The translations under genes were made by a program, and so were the position numbers. This document shows, piece by piece, positions 23,251 to 35,753 of a stretch of 53,058 nt of DNA. The notes beneath the pieces are model-generated. The model worked only from the letters and a program-made list of their open reading frames with translations. It was not told the DNA's origin and made no database searches. The stretch spans positions 1 to 53,058 of the forward strand of contig JNDT01001306.1 of NCBI GenBank assembly GCA_000697055.1, read 5' to 3'. Position 1 is the first letter of the stretch. Each line of letters starts with the position of its first letter. Source of the DNA: Saksenaea vasiformis B4078. Its lineage: Eukaryota; Mucoromycota; Mucoromycetes; Mucorales; Saksenaeaceae.

Positions 23251-26200
23251 TTAAGCATTGTTGCTGTTGCCTTGGCTCAACACACGAGCGGCATGGTTTG
23301 TCTGGACGGAAGAGAATCGGCGCACTTCCTTGGGGTCCATGCTCATCTTCTTGCCCTTGCTCAAAAGCTTCTTGCCAAAGTTGCGGGGTTGCTCCAAAGA
23401 CTTGAGCGAACGAGTGCGGTTGGCATAGTAGCGAGCAGAGGAGGTACCGGAGATGGCAGAAGCGCGGCGAGAAGAGGTACCGGCCATGGGGGTGCGGGTC
23501 TCTTGCAGACTGTTCTTCGGTTCGTAGAAGTACTGCATGGCGAACTTGATGAAGTCAAGGGGCACAAACCAGATAAAGTTCCAGATCCAGACAATACCAG
23601 CCCAGGACCAGCCACAACCACGGATGTAGGTGAAAGGCCAGTCAGCGTACACAGCAATGAAAGTGGCAACAAGCTGAGCAACGATGAAGGCAATCATCAA
23701 CATGACGGAGGGACGTTCCATAAAGAAGAAGCCGCGGGAACGGGTAACGAAGATCAAACCTTGAGAGATAGTAGAGACTTGCAAGTACACAATAGAGTGG
23801 TACATGTAGTCGTTGGGATCAGCGTACCATTCGACACCAAAGTGGTCCTGGAAGAAGCTGGTCTTGAAGACAACAGCGAAGAAGACAACGGTGGAGGCGG
23901 CAAGGTAAAGACCATAGACGATGGCATAGGTGAAAATTTCGCGCAAGTTCCACGAATCGGGGTAGGGAGAGGGCTTGACGCGATCGGTAGAGATAGTCAT
24001 GATAGTACCGTCGTTGAGGATAGCCAAAATCAAGACCATGAAAGGAGGGAAGTCATGCTGGAAGGCCCAGCAAAGGATGGCAAAACCAACAACGACACGA
24101 ATGGTAACGGAACAAGTATAGATAGAGTAGTTGCGCATACGTTGGAAAATCTGGCGGGAACCAATAATGGCCTCCACAATGACAGACAAACCAGGCTCGG
24201 TCAAGACAATATCGGCAGCGGAACGGGCAGCGTCGGAGGCATCAGCGACGGCAATACCGACGTTAGCCTTGGAAAGAGCGGGAGCATCGTTAACACCGTC
24301 ACCAGTCATGGCAGTCATGTGGCCCATGGCCTGAAGACGCTCGACAATCTCGTACTTGTGTTCAGGGTAGACACCAGCGAAACCATCACACTGCAAGACC
24401 ATCTGGTCGACATCAGTGTAACCGGAACCGGCGGGAGGACCTTCCTTGAGGGTCTTGGACAAGAACATGTTGTCGCCCATACCAAGACGACGACCGGTCT
24501 CCTTACCAATAGCAAGCTGATCACCAGTGATCATCTTAACTTGAACACCAAGAGCAATAGCACGGTCAATGGTTTCCTTGGTATCGGAACGTGGGGGATC
24601 GTAGATGGGCAAGAGACCAATGAGACGCATACCCTTGCCTTCACCCTCAACTTCACCGCTGGGGACTTCATCAACAGCGACGGCCAAGGCACGGAGACCA
24701 CGGCGGGCAAACTCATCGACATCATCGTTCAAGGCCTTGATCTGCTCCTCAGTCTTGTCACGGGTGCAGAGATCCAAAATGGTGTGGGACATACCCTTGG
24801 TAACACGGCAGACAACACCGTCAGCCTTGCGGCGGTAGGTGATTTCGGTACGCTTGTTAACGGGGTTGAAGGGCTTGAATTCGAGTTCTTCAATACCATC
24901 ACGGGCCAAAGCGGGGTCGGGAAGAGAGTTGACAATACAGAAATCAATGGCATCCTGGTTCTCCGTACGCGAAGCGAAGGCAGAGAGCTTGATGATCTCA
25001 TCACCATCGAATTCGGCGTAGGTCTTGATAGTGGGCTTGTCGACGATCAACTTGTTAAGGGTCAAAGTACCAGTCTTGTCAGAGCAAAGGATGGTGACAG
25101 CAGCCATTTCTTCAATGGCAGTGACACGGGTGACAATGGCCTTGTGCTCAGCAAGCTGCTTGGCACCAATAGCAAGGGTAACGGACAACACAGTAGGCAT
25201 GGCAATAGGGATACCACCAACGAGCAAGACAAGGACGTTGTCAATACCACGACGGTAGTCATACTTGAAAGCAGCATACTGGACAATGATGACGATAACC
25301 AAGAAGATACCGATGGTGCACAAACAGAAGTTACCGATTTTGGCCAAAATGGTCTGCAAATGGCCAACATCTTCACCAGCATCACCAACGAGCTTAGCAG
25401 CACGACCGAAGAAGGTGTTAAGACCGGTACCAATGACAACGGCCTCACATTCACCCTGCTTGACAGTAGAACCAGAGAAAACTTCATCACCGGCTTCCTT
25501 ACCAACGGGCAAGGATTCACCAGTAAGAGCAGCTTGATCGATGGAGACCTGACCGTGAGCCTATCACAGAAAAGATAAAAAAATTTTTTTTAGTCGATCG
25601 GGTCGGGCCGGACTTTTTTTTAAAAAAATAAAAAACTTACAGTGATCAAACGACCATCAGCGGGGACGACATCACCAAGCTTGATGCTGATGACATCACC
25701 GGGAACCAATTCAGCGGCCTCCATGACTTTCCATTCACCGTTACGCTTGACTTTACATTCGGGAGCAAGAGATTCCATAAGAGCCTTCACAGCGTTACCG
25801 GCTTGACGTTCTTCCATAAAACCAATGATAGAGTTTGCCAACAAGAGCAGAACGATACCAATAAAATCGGGATAATCCGGGGGCTTTCCCTGACCGTTGG
25901 CCAAGGCAATAGCAACGATGGCAGCGGCTTCCATGACCCAGGAAAGGGGATTCCACATGAAACCGAGGAATTGAAGGAAGGGGTTGACTTCCTTCTGTTC
26001 CAATTTGTTAGGACCGAACTTTTCGATACGTCGGGCAGCTTCTTCGGCAGAAAGACCATTTTGGGACGTTCTATTCGATAAAAGGAAATGTTACTGCTAA
26101 AGTTCAAATTTTTTTTAAGCCAGGTACCGGAGAATCCTGAGAATTACCCGGTACAAGGCGGAAACTCAAAAAAGAAAAAAATTGATTGGGATGACAACAT

Positions 26201-26330
26201 ACTGTAAAAGTTGGAAAACATCGCCAGGTTCCATGGTCGACAAATCGAATTTGTCCTTATCGTAAAGTTCTTCGACGGTCAACGTCGTAACATCGCCATT
26301 GATTGTTTGTTTTTTAGCTTCCTCGGCCAT
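23251..26330 (-). CDS. PMA1: Plasma-membrane H+-transporting P3A-type ATPase
   Basis: Pumps protons out of the cell at the cost of ATP, powering nutrient symport. Exons 26330-26203, 26070-25641 and 25560-23251 give 955 aa (introns of 132 and 80 nt; yeast Pma1 is 918 aa). Landmarks: actuator TGES at 199-202, phosphorylation site CSDKTGTLT with Asp near 347, KMITGDQ, and hinge TGDGVNDAP near 605. Hydrophobic segments lie before and after these as expected. The Ser/Arg-rich C-terminal tail ([17 protein letters not shown] and onward) is longer than usual and likely the autoinhibitory, phosphorylated domain. Codon choice is strongly biased to C-ending codons, unlike neighbouring genes, pointing to very high expression. 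This bias also leaves a spurious 768-codon open frame on the other strand. Confidence 0.97.
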
Positions 26331-26519
26331 TTTGGGACGGTTTGGTGGAGGTTAAGAAAAAGAAAAAAAGGGAAATCTATAAGTTGCTATACAGCGCAAC
26401 AAAAAGTATACAAGTACTCTATAACAATGTACGAGAGGAAAAAAAGGGAAGAAGAGGGGTGGTGAAAAGGAAGAGAAGGATTGGGAAAAATTATCAACTT
26501 CGAACGAACTTCTCCATCC

Positions 26520-26527
26520 TTTTTATA
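26520..26527 (-). promoter_or_regulatory. TATA box of PMA1
   Basis: On the minus strand TATAAAAA lies about 190 nt upstream of the ATG at 26330, followed by a C/T-rich leader (A/G-rich on the plus strand). Confidence 0.45.
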
Positions 26528-26530
26528 TCA

Positions 26531-27903
26531 AAAACTCCATTAAAAAAAATTACAGAAACTCAGCAAGAACTAAGGGGCACATCTCCCCAATTGGGAATCC
26601 TCATCAAATTTTTTTTTTTTTTCACCGTCAATCGTGTCTCAGCGGAGCCTAAGATGATGTTCGTCACCGCACATTGGATAAGTATTTGACCCCGCACTCC
26701 CGCGATGTTCCCGTCCCAGTAACATAGCTATGCGTATATGTTTTTCCCTCCCTTCCGTTTCTCTGGTTATATCGCCATAGCAACTAAAAATTACTTCTTC
26801 ATTATTATCACTAAATACAAAAGTCTTCCCCCAAACTTATAGGAAAGAAAGAATGAAGAAAGTAAAAGAGATATAAAAAAGACTTAAACCCTAACAATGG
26901 GATCAGGGGTTCAGCTAATTTTTTTTTTCTGATCTGTGCTTTGTTGTACCTTTTTGACACTAAAAAAAATTGTTTTCGTTCCCGCCAAACCTTTTTTCCC
27001 TTTTTTTCTCGTAGTTTTTTTTTCTAAATGAGAAACACATCATATCATTTTTCGTCGTCATGGTTTTCTCCAATTCCTTTTCGCAAATAAGAGCGATGAT
27101 GTGATTGGGTTTTCAGGTTTCTGACAAAGTTAATTTTATTGGTTCATCTTTTATCACCCGGTCAATTTATTATCCGCTAAAGTGAACATGTTCCCTTTGC
27201 CCCCTTTCTTACTTTATTTCGAAAAGTCTGCGTTGAATAGGCTATTGGCTGTAGGCGATTCTGTCGGATTATCGGGCGTTGCAACCGGAAGTCACTTATC
27301 TTTATCGTACTACCTTACTTAACATTTCACACGATCCTCTATATATTATCAAGGTCATTCTACTTCATTTTATTTTATCTTCGGCCATGTCCGAAGATGG
27401 ATATCCAAGAAAGAAAAAAAAAGTCTAATCAATAATAAGTTCCAGGAGTATGAGATACGTGATTGGGAACCAGTAAAACATATACTGTTTCAAGATTTTG
27501 TCCAAACAAGGTTTTAGCAAACAAAAAAGTTTCACAAAGGGTAAACTGTATGATCAGCGGTTCGAAAAAAAAACACGTGGAACGGGCGGCAAAAGCTCGG
27601 GTCTAAAAAAAAGTTGCCACGATAATTGGGAAGGGGGGTTCACAGCTAATCGCTGATGTGGGGCACAATTGCACAAGATTCAATATCAGGGAGATCCATT
27701 CGTTTTCGGGGATTCATCCTACAATGATGACGCACATCGACCTTAATTTTTTTTTTGCATTTCGCTTTTGTCACGTATCTTGTTTTGGTTATTCAACGTG
27801 AACTGTAGACCAAATGGTTATGGACGTCCTGACAAGTGCTAAATTTATTGCTGAGGTTGCCATGACGATGTCGCGCCTCATTTTTTTTTAACATGTCGCC
27901 ATC
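26531..27903. other. Divergent promoter region between PMA1 and QNG1
   Basis: About 1.4 kb with many T and A homopolymers of 8-13 nt and no gene. It should carry the long upstream control region of PMA1 and the promoter of QNG1. No specific operator recognised. Confidence 0.5.
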
Positions 27904-29427
27904 ATGGCATTTCAGCATAGTCGTCATGTTTCCATTCCTGTCGAAAACGTGGATCGAGCAGCAGACGTGGCAAGTTTTATTTAGAAGTAACACACAACAG
28001 GCAGCTGATATGCGCAGTATGTGCCAGATTCTAGCCAACATGAAATTACGTCGTTACAGTACAAAGACTTGGAAAGATCATCCACTACACCCGAAAACGG
28101 CAGATCGTTCAACCGTTGACTGGTAAAAAGAACAGCCAGCCTATCTCTTTTTTTCGTTTTTTTAAAATTATCATCTATCACAAGGATCTTCCTGATCGAT
28201 TTGTTGAATTTTTCATTTTGGAGTGACCTGGACGTGCAGGATCGGACAAAGCCGCATCCAGATCGGTATGCAATCCAATATGGTAGCACTTACTATACAG
28301 GTTACTGGTCCCTTTGCGCAGCCATTCGTCGAGGTAAGCCCCCGTAAAGCTGTCATTTCACGTTTTCTATTGACGCAAGGAGGATGAGGGGAGCAGCAAT
28401 GGATCAGGGTATTCCCGTCACAGACGCTGCTTATTATTTTCGGGATGCTTCGGATCGTCAATTGGCAGAGATTTTTTGTTCAGATACCAAAGAACAAGTC
28501 CCTTTGTTGCACGAACGTATCCGTGTGATGCGTGAAGCTGGTCAAATTTTGTGTGAGGTAATCATTTTACCTCTATTCTTTCGCGGTCTTTTTAACCCTC
28601 TTTTAGAAATTCAATGGCACCTTTGCCACATGCATTGAACAATGTAACAAATCCGCTGCAAAGCTGTTGGATATCATTGTCACCAATTTCCCATCATTTC
28701 GTGATATCCATCAATTCCATGATCGTCCAGGTAAATATATAAGCAAAAATAAATAAATAAAAAAGAAAAAAAAAAGGTTGAATGGCCGAAAGGATAAGAG
28801 CTTTGTTGTTCACGTTCTCCGTACAGTCGCTATTCTGAAACGGGCCCAAATTCTGATTGCCGACCTCTGGTATAACCAAACAAAGTGAATTGATAATCAT
28901 TGACCCAAACTGGCGTTTTAGGGCGTGCTTTGATGGACAAGATTATGGTGACTTTATCGACATTGATACAATCACTATGTTCGCGGATTATCGGTAAGTG
29001 TGATTTATCAGCAACCAAAAAAAAAAAAAAGACCTTGCTTATATGAAGTACATGTATTCACTCTTAAAAGCGTCCCACAGGTATTTAAAGGATAACCTAA
29101 CTACCGATAGCTTTGGTCCCTTAAAAAGTATATCTATTCTAATAGGCGTTGCACTATCTTGGTTTACTGGAGTACTCGCCTAACTTAATTGCCAGACTCG
29201 AACGGCGCGAAAATTTACCTTCAGGCTGCGCTGAAGAAGTCGAAATTCGCGGAAACTCCATCTGGGCTGTTGAATTAGTCAGGCGTCGCATCTTGGAAAA
29301 AAAGCAAGAGGATGACCAACAGCCCATTAACGCCATCCTTTTGGATTTCTACATTTGGGATTTCGCAAAAGAACATCAGGATGAAATGACCATTCCCACA
29401 CATTGTACACGTAGCTGTTTTTACTAA
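27904..29427 (+). CDS. QNG1: Queuosine salvage protein (DUF2419, queuosine 5'-phosphate N-glycosylase)
   Basis: Releases the base queuine from queuosine 5'-phosphate so that it can be reinserted into tRNAs with GUN anticodons. Reconstructed 332 aa (human protein about 341). Exons: 27904-27973, 28035-28122, 28185-28333, 28397-28557, 28607-28730, 28827-28869, 28922-28993, 29071-29080, 29146-29427; phases agree throughout. Family blocks seen in order: TWKDHPLHPKTADRSTVDW, LNFSFW, GYWSLCAAIRRAMDQGIPVT, LKRAQILIADLW, ITMFADYRVPQALHYLGLL (active-site region, about residues 228-246), EVEIRGNSIWAVELVR, AILLDFYIWDFAKEH. The protein ends with HCTRSCFY, close to the human IRCIYY end. Exon 8 is only 10 nt and encodes the VPQ that completes the FADYRVPQ motif. 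The start at MAFQHSR is the first ATG in that frame. Confidence 0.95.
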
Positions 29428-32010
29428 GAAAAATAAAAACCATCAATTAGACCACTGCTACATTTGACGCTTCCGCTATACTGTCTGGACAGAAACGGAT
29501 CCTGCTTGGCTGTGCTATCACTAATTTCATCCCGGTGCCGGCACTATTTTTTTGCGTCTAATCCGTCGGAAAAAACATCAAGCAGGCTGAAACCAAAACA
29601 AACAATCAGCTTCGACACTTTTTTTCTTTGCTGAGCGAAACAAATAGTACGTACAATGTTACAAATATGGACGTAATCAAATTCCCGGTAGACGCCTTTT
29701 CATTCTTGTAACACTACACCATACGGATTTGTTTTGGTAATTCCAGTAGATTCAGCCCGAACTTCATATAAGTAGGCAAATAAACTATTTTTTGATTGGC
29801 TCAACTTCCCGATATCCGAGACATAGTCTAAGTTTTCGACAAGAAGATCACAGACATCTGGAGTACAGAGGTGCTACGATCTGATCGTTCTTTTCAGCGG
29901 GTGTGTGCGCTGCCGGAAATTCTTGCAATAGACATCATCTAGAACATTTACCTCATGATCTCCCACAAGTGCCCAAAAATTGGATCCATTTTTGGAAATT
30001 CATAAAGATAGAACTTTCTTGTGTTTAATGCATGCATGCCTGCTAATCTGCATCAACCAAGGTGGGTTCCTGTTATAGCAATGGCGCCTACGGACCGAGA
30101 TGTATTACTGCAGCAAAGCTTATTACTGTTGTAAGGGACCGCATGCAGCATTCGCAAGATCCATTCCACAAAATAGATACTTTGCAGCGAGATTTCTGCC
30201 ATATCCCTTGTGATCTTCCTTCGAGTAAATTAGTTCTTTTTTGCATTGAGCACTTTTGTGCAACATCTCCAAATGTGGATGGGACATATATCTATTACGA
30301 TACTACATGAAAGCAGTACTCTTACAAACAGTAAATGAGCAATACGATAAACCGTGCGCTTGTGAAGACGGAGACTGCATTGATAGTATTGGGATTACAT
30401 AATTCTCGTTGAGGCTCACTCTAGTAAGGCACAGCTATATTTCTTTTTTTTTTTGGTGCTGACAAGGTTAGTATTATAAAACATTAATGACAACGGAGAT
30501 AGGCCGATGTACAAGTTTACAATATAATCATATGCCAATTTCGACGCTGTCTTGCCGACGCGGATGTGCCATCGGTCAAAGACTTTGTAGCGTAGAGGAG
30601 AAGAATATTATCCTTGATTCATGCCCCTCAAACTTTACAGCAACCTGTTTGATTCTCAACTTTCCGCTTGAAACAAGTATTGTGCTAGCAATCTCGTAAG
30701 CTAAGTATTTTCATTTGCCCTAACAAGCGTTATCTTTAAGCTTGTACAAAAAAGGATAATGTCTTTATGAATCGTATCTTTGTAAATATTACATATTTAT
30801 GATGATATAAGACTCATGCACCTTATTAAATGGTTGTTGACAGGAATCACTTACCATGTTGGGCGATTTAGCACAAAGTTTTACCTCTTTTCATCATACC
30901 GTCGTCGTCAGAACCCTTCTTGCTTGCTGCTGCCTTACGCGATCTAAACCTATAGTGAAAATGAATGAAACGTAACATCACGTGTAGATTTGCAATTGTG
31001 TAAAAGCAGGGTTATATTGGCTAAAATTTGACATCTATATCATCATCTATTATGTTCTCTCGTAAAAAACGAAAGGATTTCATGCATGCGTTTCGACGCT
31101 TCCAGATTAGCTATTCCACATACTCCGACGTAACTTGCTTTGTACAGGTTCAAACCTCTTTTTTTCTCGGAGACCAATCAAAATTAGATTCGGAAATGAA
31201 GAAAATCTCTAATAGAACGTCTGAACCAACTTCATACATGTAAAAACGTAGGATGCTAACTAAACGTGATCCAAATGCTAAAACCTTCTTTTGTTCTATC
31301 GTCGGGTCTCGTCTCATCTGTCTATCTATCTCAGTTGCACTGCATTATTTTGCACCTATCGTCCAGAATAGGGGTCCTGTCAGTCAACGTTGGAATCTAA
31401 TACCATACTGGATGGCTTCTTCGTGTTAACCATGGCGTAATACTGAGCGCTTGGCTATTTTGGCATAACAGTGCCTATTGTTTACTTCAGGCTGAAGGGC
31501 TGAGCGTACTGTACAAATGATTGCATCTGATATGATTAGTCCGATGTAGTTATCCACAAAACTGGGAGTGTGGGATGATCATCTTCTCGGACTTCGAAGA
31601 CGATTAGATGCAAGTTTCCGTTTGATTTTAAACATGATACGTCGCTTTCATAGAAATAGAGAAATGACGCGATAAAATGATGAAACGAGCTCATAAAAGT
31701 GGAACGGCTCCAAAGAACTACTGCTGCTGCAGCGTTGCTACAAGCATTTCAGGGATAAACAGGGTGCTATCCTCCGTAGGAGTCGTTAAACCAAATTCAG
31801 ACTCAAAACAGAAGACAGCTACCCCTCGCATAAATAAGGTAAGATAAAGCGGTGGTCTGATGATCCTTTTTTTTTCTCATTGATATTGTTTTGGATAAGA
31901 TGAAGTAATCCTGTTAACCATTCTTGTGATGAGTGATTCCCTTCGTTTCTGGGAAAGATTTCCGCCGCGAACAATCTAAATTAATAGTTTATCATTACGT
32001 CTTCTGTTTG
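29428..32010. other. Gene-free stretch
   Basis: No recognisable gene. An 82-codon plus-strand open frame (30062-30310) contains several Cys but lacks a proper ATG context and matches no family I know. No repeats shared with the rest of the window were seen until about 32015, where the duplicated ORC3 segment begins. Confidence 0.45.
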
Positions 32011-32014
32011 TGAA

Positions 32015-33784
32015 GGTCCGCGTGTAACATTTCAGCAAAATGGGCAACTTTTATTCAGATAAATTGTTTCTTTTGCAGAGAGCAGGTCCTGCCACACTGA
32101 TTGGAATAATGATAAAGTAAAAGGGAAGACTATTGATATGATTCGCTTCTTACCTTTTAAAATGACGTTTTTTCTTTACATGTTGGACCATGTTAACCGT
32201 ACGACGTGGTCTGTCTGTCTTTGCGTCGGTTTAATAAATTCAAGGAACTGAAGCTCAGCAACCGACCGAATAAGTCGTGCCCTACACATGCATGTGAGCG
32301 GGTCCAATTTTGCCTTTCCTAAACAGACTTACTGAACTTCATTTTCTTGTAGCTTTTTCGATGCTGGTCTTCTCTCGCGTTCAAGGATGCATCCAAAAGC
32401 AACAAACCAAATCGTAAAGATTGATCATCCGACCACACTTAAGATAGAGTTTTGTACAGGATGCATGTATCAGGCTCCGACGGCAGGATATGTCCGCGCT
32501 TATCACCAGAACAGCATTCACAGTTGATATAATGTCCAGCCTGGGTCAAAGCAGTCTGGGTGGCTGCTCGAGGCTGTGCTTGCAAACGACTCGTCGAGTC
32601 CTGAGTAGAACACGTGGCAGAGTTTTACCTTTTCGTGTAGTTTCACAATGGTGTAGCACACCAGCTCGGCTTGTAAATGGTCGAAGAGACGTGCTATCCG
32701 CTTTTCAATTCATATGCTGCACATTCATTTCTCTGTTCGCTGACTTACCTAAATAATTCGTTTATCCAGTCTGCAATGGCCATGTTGATCTTGGAAACTT
32801 CAGTTCCTTTTTTCTTCAGATGCTCAATCGACTCTAGCTCTACTTTCTTTGCAGTTTCTGTTTCATGACTTCCATGTGTATCTGGCAGTACTATCCTTTC
32901 CAGCCGTCGTGTTTTTTTTTTCTTTGACATGCGTGCACTGTCTGCTTCATTTGCACCCAGCAGGGTTTGAAACCGTTCATCCCATTCTGTCAGTTTTGCA
33001 CACGCGTTTCCTCATTGATCCCTTGAAATTCTTCACGTTCCACGACCTCGCGAATACTTGCCAATAATGTTCCGATTGACTCTTTATCCAATTTTCGGAT
33101 ATGTCTAACCAATGAAGACGTGATTTGATAGCTATCGTTCAAGTCTTCGCGTGACTTGAGCGCGTCGAGCAGTAGCATGCGTTTTACTTTTTTTCTTAAC
33201 CGACACGAATGGAAACTGGGCTTGCAGGACCCGGACAAGCTCCATCCCTAATTTTAATTGCCGCTGGTACCGCCTGATGTTGCAAAGGAACGTTGGCAAC
33301 AGATAATCGTCATCGTCCAACAACAACAACAACGCTTTCCGGGGTTCGGAGTCACAAATACGATCAATGTACGCCCGGAATGAGGTCAGCATCGGTAAAA
33401 TTTGTCGTGTGATCGTTGCTCATATGTCTGGGTCCACTCCGCCAGCCTCCGTTTCATTTCCGCTTCGGATGAACCAACGAGAGAAAAGGGGAGATCAAAG
33501 GGGGGATATCCATAACAATGCTGCATCAATGCATACTACACCATTCTAATCAATACAACATCCCTTCAGTTTCTTGTTGCCTTTAAACCTGCTGTAACTT
33601 CACTCATAGAAAAGGCATGGACATAGAAATGGGCAAGCAAGCATTTGTATGGTCGAGGTCCAAATTTAATTATAGAGAAAGTCGCCAAGTCATGATGATC
33701 TGATGGATAATTCGGTTGAACCACGTGTCGTTTTGCTGCAGCCAAAAATTCCTCGACACGCAAAAGATCCAATAGATCTGTCAT
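32015..33784 (-). pseudogene. Decayed partial copy of ORC3 (segmental duplication)
   Basis: About 1.77 kb match 35438-37260 in the same orientation, covering the last part of exon 8 through exon 12 of the intact ORC3 plus about 300 nt of its 3' flank. The copy lacks the 5' half of the gene. Conserved text is split over frames: an exon-9-like piece (GPRPYKCLLAHFYVHAFSM), then exon-10 pieces ending IADWINELF. Frameshifts are seen near 33185-33200 and near 33005, and a CAACAACAACAACAA expansion near 33320 lengthens the Leu run. It cannot make ORC3. The extra copy is the decayed one, since the 35-38 kb gene stays fully open. Confidence 0.85.
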
Positions 33785-35437
33785 AAATTTTTAGTCCTCA
33801 ACCTTTTTCCAGATATGTAACAGATTCGTCCCAGATTATGCACAGATCTTGAGGATAATTGTAAAAAAAATGAATATAAAGCATTACCATCCAGTTAAAG
33901 TGGTATGCTACGGATTCATAGGTGTAGATTTTCATATCAGGCTTTGCTTAGACCTGCTAGGACTTTTGCAGTTGGCATAGATCAGAGGTCGTCACTCACA
34001 TGGAATCGGAGTCGTCAACAGTAGATGTAATAGTGCTGTAAGTTGCCTTCATTGTAGACAACATATGACATTTGATTTTTACTATCAAACAGAAAATGTA
34101 CAAAGTGCAATTTACATAAGAAAAGTGGTAGGATGACCCATACGGAAATTCTTGGTCGTATTGTCGTATGCATCTCCGAGATGGTGTCGTCGGATATGTA
34201 TCCATCTGCTGTCGTTTTCCTAGATACACAGTAGATACTCGTTCTCAGAATACTCGATACAAGAACAAATTTGGTGGACATAATATTACAAACTTTACTT
34301 GAAGAACATTCTCGATAAAGGAATAGCTTTTTTCTTTACCGAGAGTATTCTTATATCGAATATTTCCTGTAAACTCATCGAGGGCTGTGCAGGTTTAGAC
34401 ATTAGAGCTCTCGAGCGACAATTTACCTATTGCCGGGATCTTGAGCGGCGTTTGGAGTATCTCAAAGTCTTCTTATTGTCTTAACTGTTGTTCGACAGAG
34501 GCACCCCAGAATGAAGAATTAGAGCATGTATCTTCGCGGCCATGTGGTGTGTAGGTAGGGATGACAGCTGTGGTTGAATGGGGCGACAGGAGGAAAGCCT
34601 TGGGTGGCAAAAGAGGTTCTTATAAAAGAACAATTACGAGCTGCATGAATTTTCCCATATTGTCGTAGCAGACAATCGGATTGGGTGCAGTTTGTAGGTG
34701 CTAGCTGAGTAAAGATTGAGTCTGCCTTGGTAAACGTTTTGAGCGAGATGGGTAGTCCGTGGATAGACAAGTTCAGGATTCCCATGCGTGTGCTGCTGAC
34801 CAAACTTCAGAAAAAAGAGAAGTGGGCACACCGGCGCATCAATCAAGCGGAACGGTGGATTCTCGACAGTTAGATATTCAATGCATAACTCGGGTCTTAT
34901 GGAGTTTGAGGAGACAAGGAACATTATCATTCGAGCCGCTTTGACCAGCGCTTTTAAAGAATTGACCCCAGGGAAAGGAGATCTGAGAAACGATCAATTA
35001 ACCCATACTTTTTTTCCTAGTCGGCAAGACGTAGCGAGATCACATTACCCAATTCCGCAGAAGAAATCTGGGACATCGAGGAGATTTTAAAGGCCATCTG
35101 GAGCTTGGGGACTGACAGAAGAGTTGACAGTAGATAAAGGCTGGTGCTCCTTGCGGTCGCCTCGAAAGGGAATTACTAGGGACACTTCAACGGGTCTGTG
35201 ACCCTGCTTAAAAGCTTGCCAGATACCTTCGCGGCTAATAGCAATCGGTTTGATGTGATTGCCCAGGAAAATGGAGTGTGGAATGGTTACTGTCTATTGA
35301 ATTAGGTAAGATGAAGACCTAGTCTATTGACTTTTCCTTTTTTCTTTTTCAGACATACCCCTGGAAGAAATTGTGGCTATCAGGTGTTAGTGGCCACTTT
35401 TAGCAGACTTCAACTACGGACAATTGGAGTAGCGTAG
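33785..35437. other. Spacer between the two ORC3 segments
   Basis: About 1.65 kb not shared by the two copies. A run at 34750-35110 on the plus strand reads in broken frames as Lys/Arg-rich protein-like sequence, possibly a dead gene, but no family was recognised. Confidence 0.35.
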
Positions 35438-35753
35438 CGGTCTGCGTGTAGCATTTCAGCAAAATGGTAACTTTTATTCAGATAATGATTTCTTTTTGTA
35501 GAGAGCGGGTCCTGCCCACTGATTGGAATAATGAGAAAATAAAAGGGAAGACTATATTCAGATGACTCGCTTCTCGCCTTTTAAAATGACTTTTTTTCTT
35601 TACATGTTGGACCATGTTAACCGTACGACGTGGTCTGTCTTTCTTTGCGTCGGTTTAATAAATCCAAGGAACTGAAGCTCAGCAACCGACCGAATAAATC
35701 GTGCCCTACACATGCATGTGAGCGGTTCCAATTTTAACCCTTCCTAAACAGAC

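Noticed and set aside
23272..25578. Long plus-strand open frame of 768 codons as a gene
   Set aside because: It is an exact antisense shadow of the biased PMA1 exon, has low-complexity Gly/Asp/Asn/Thr composition and no family motif.
33132..33392. First ORC3 segment as a second functional paralogue
   Set aside because: Lacks the 5' half, and conserved blocks lie in different frames with clear indels.
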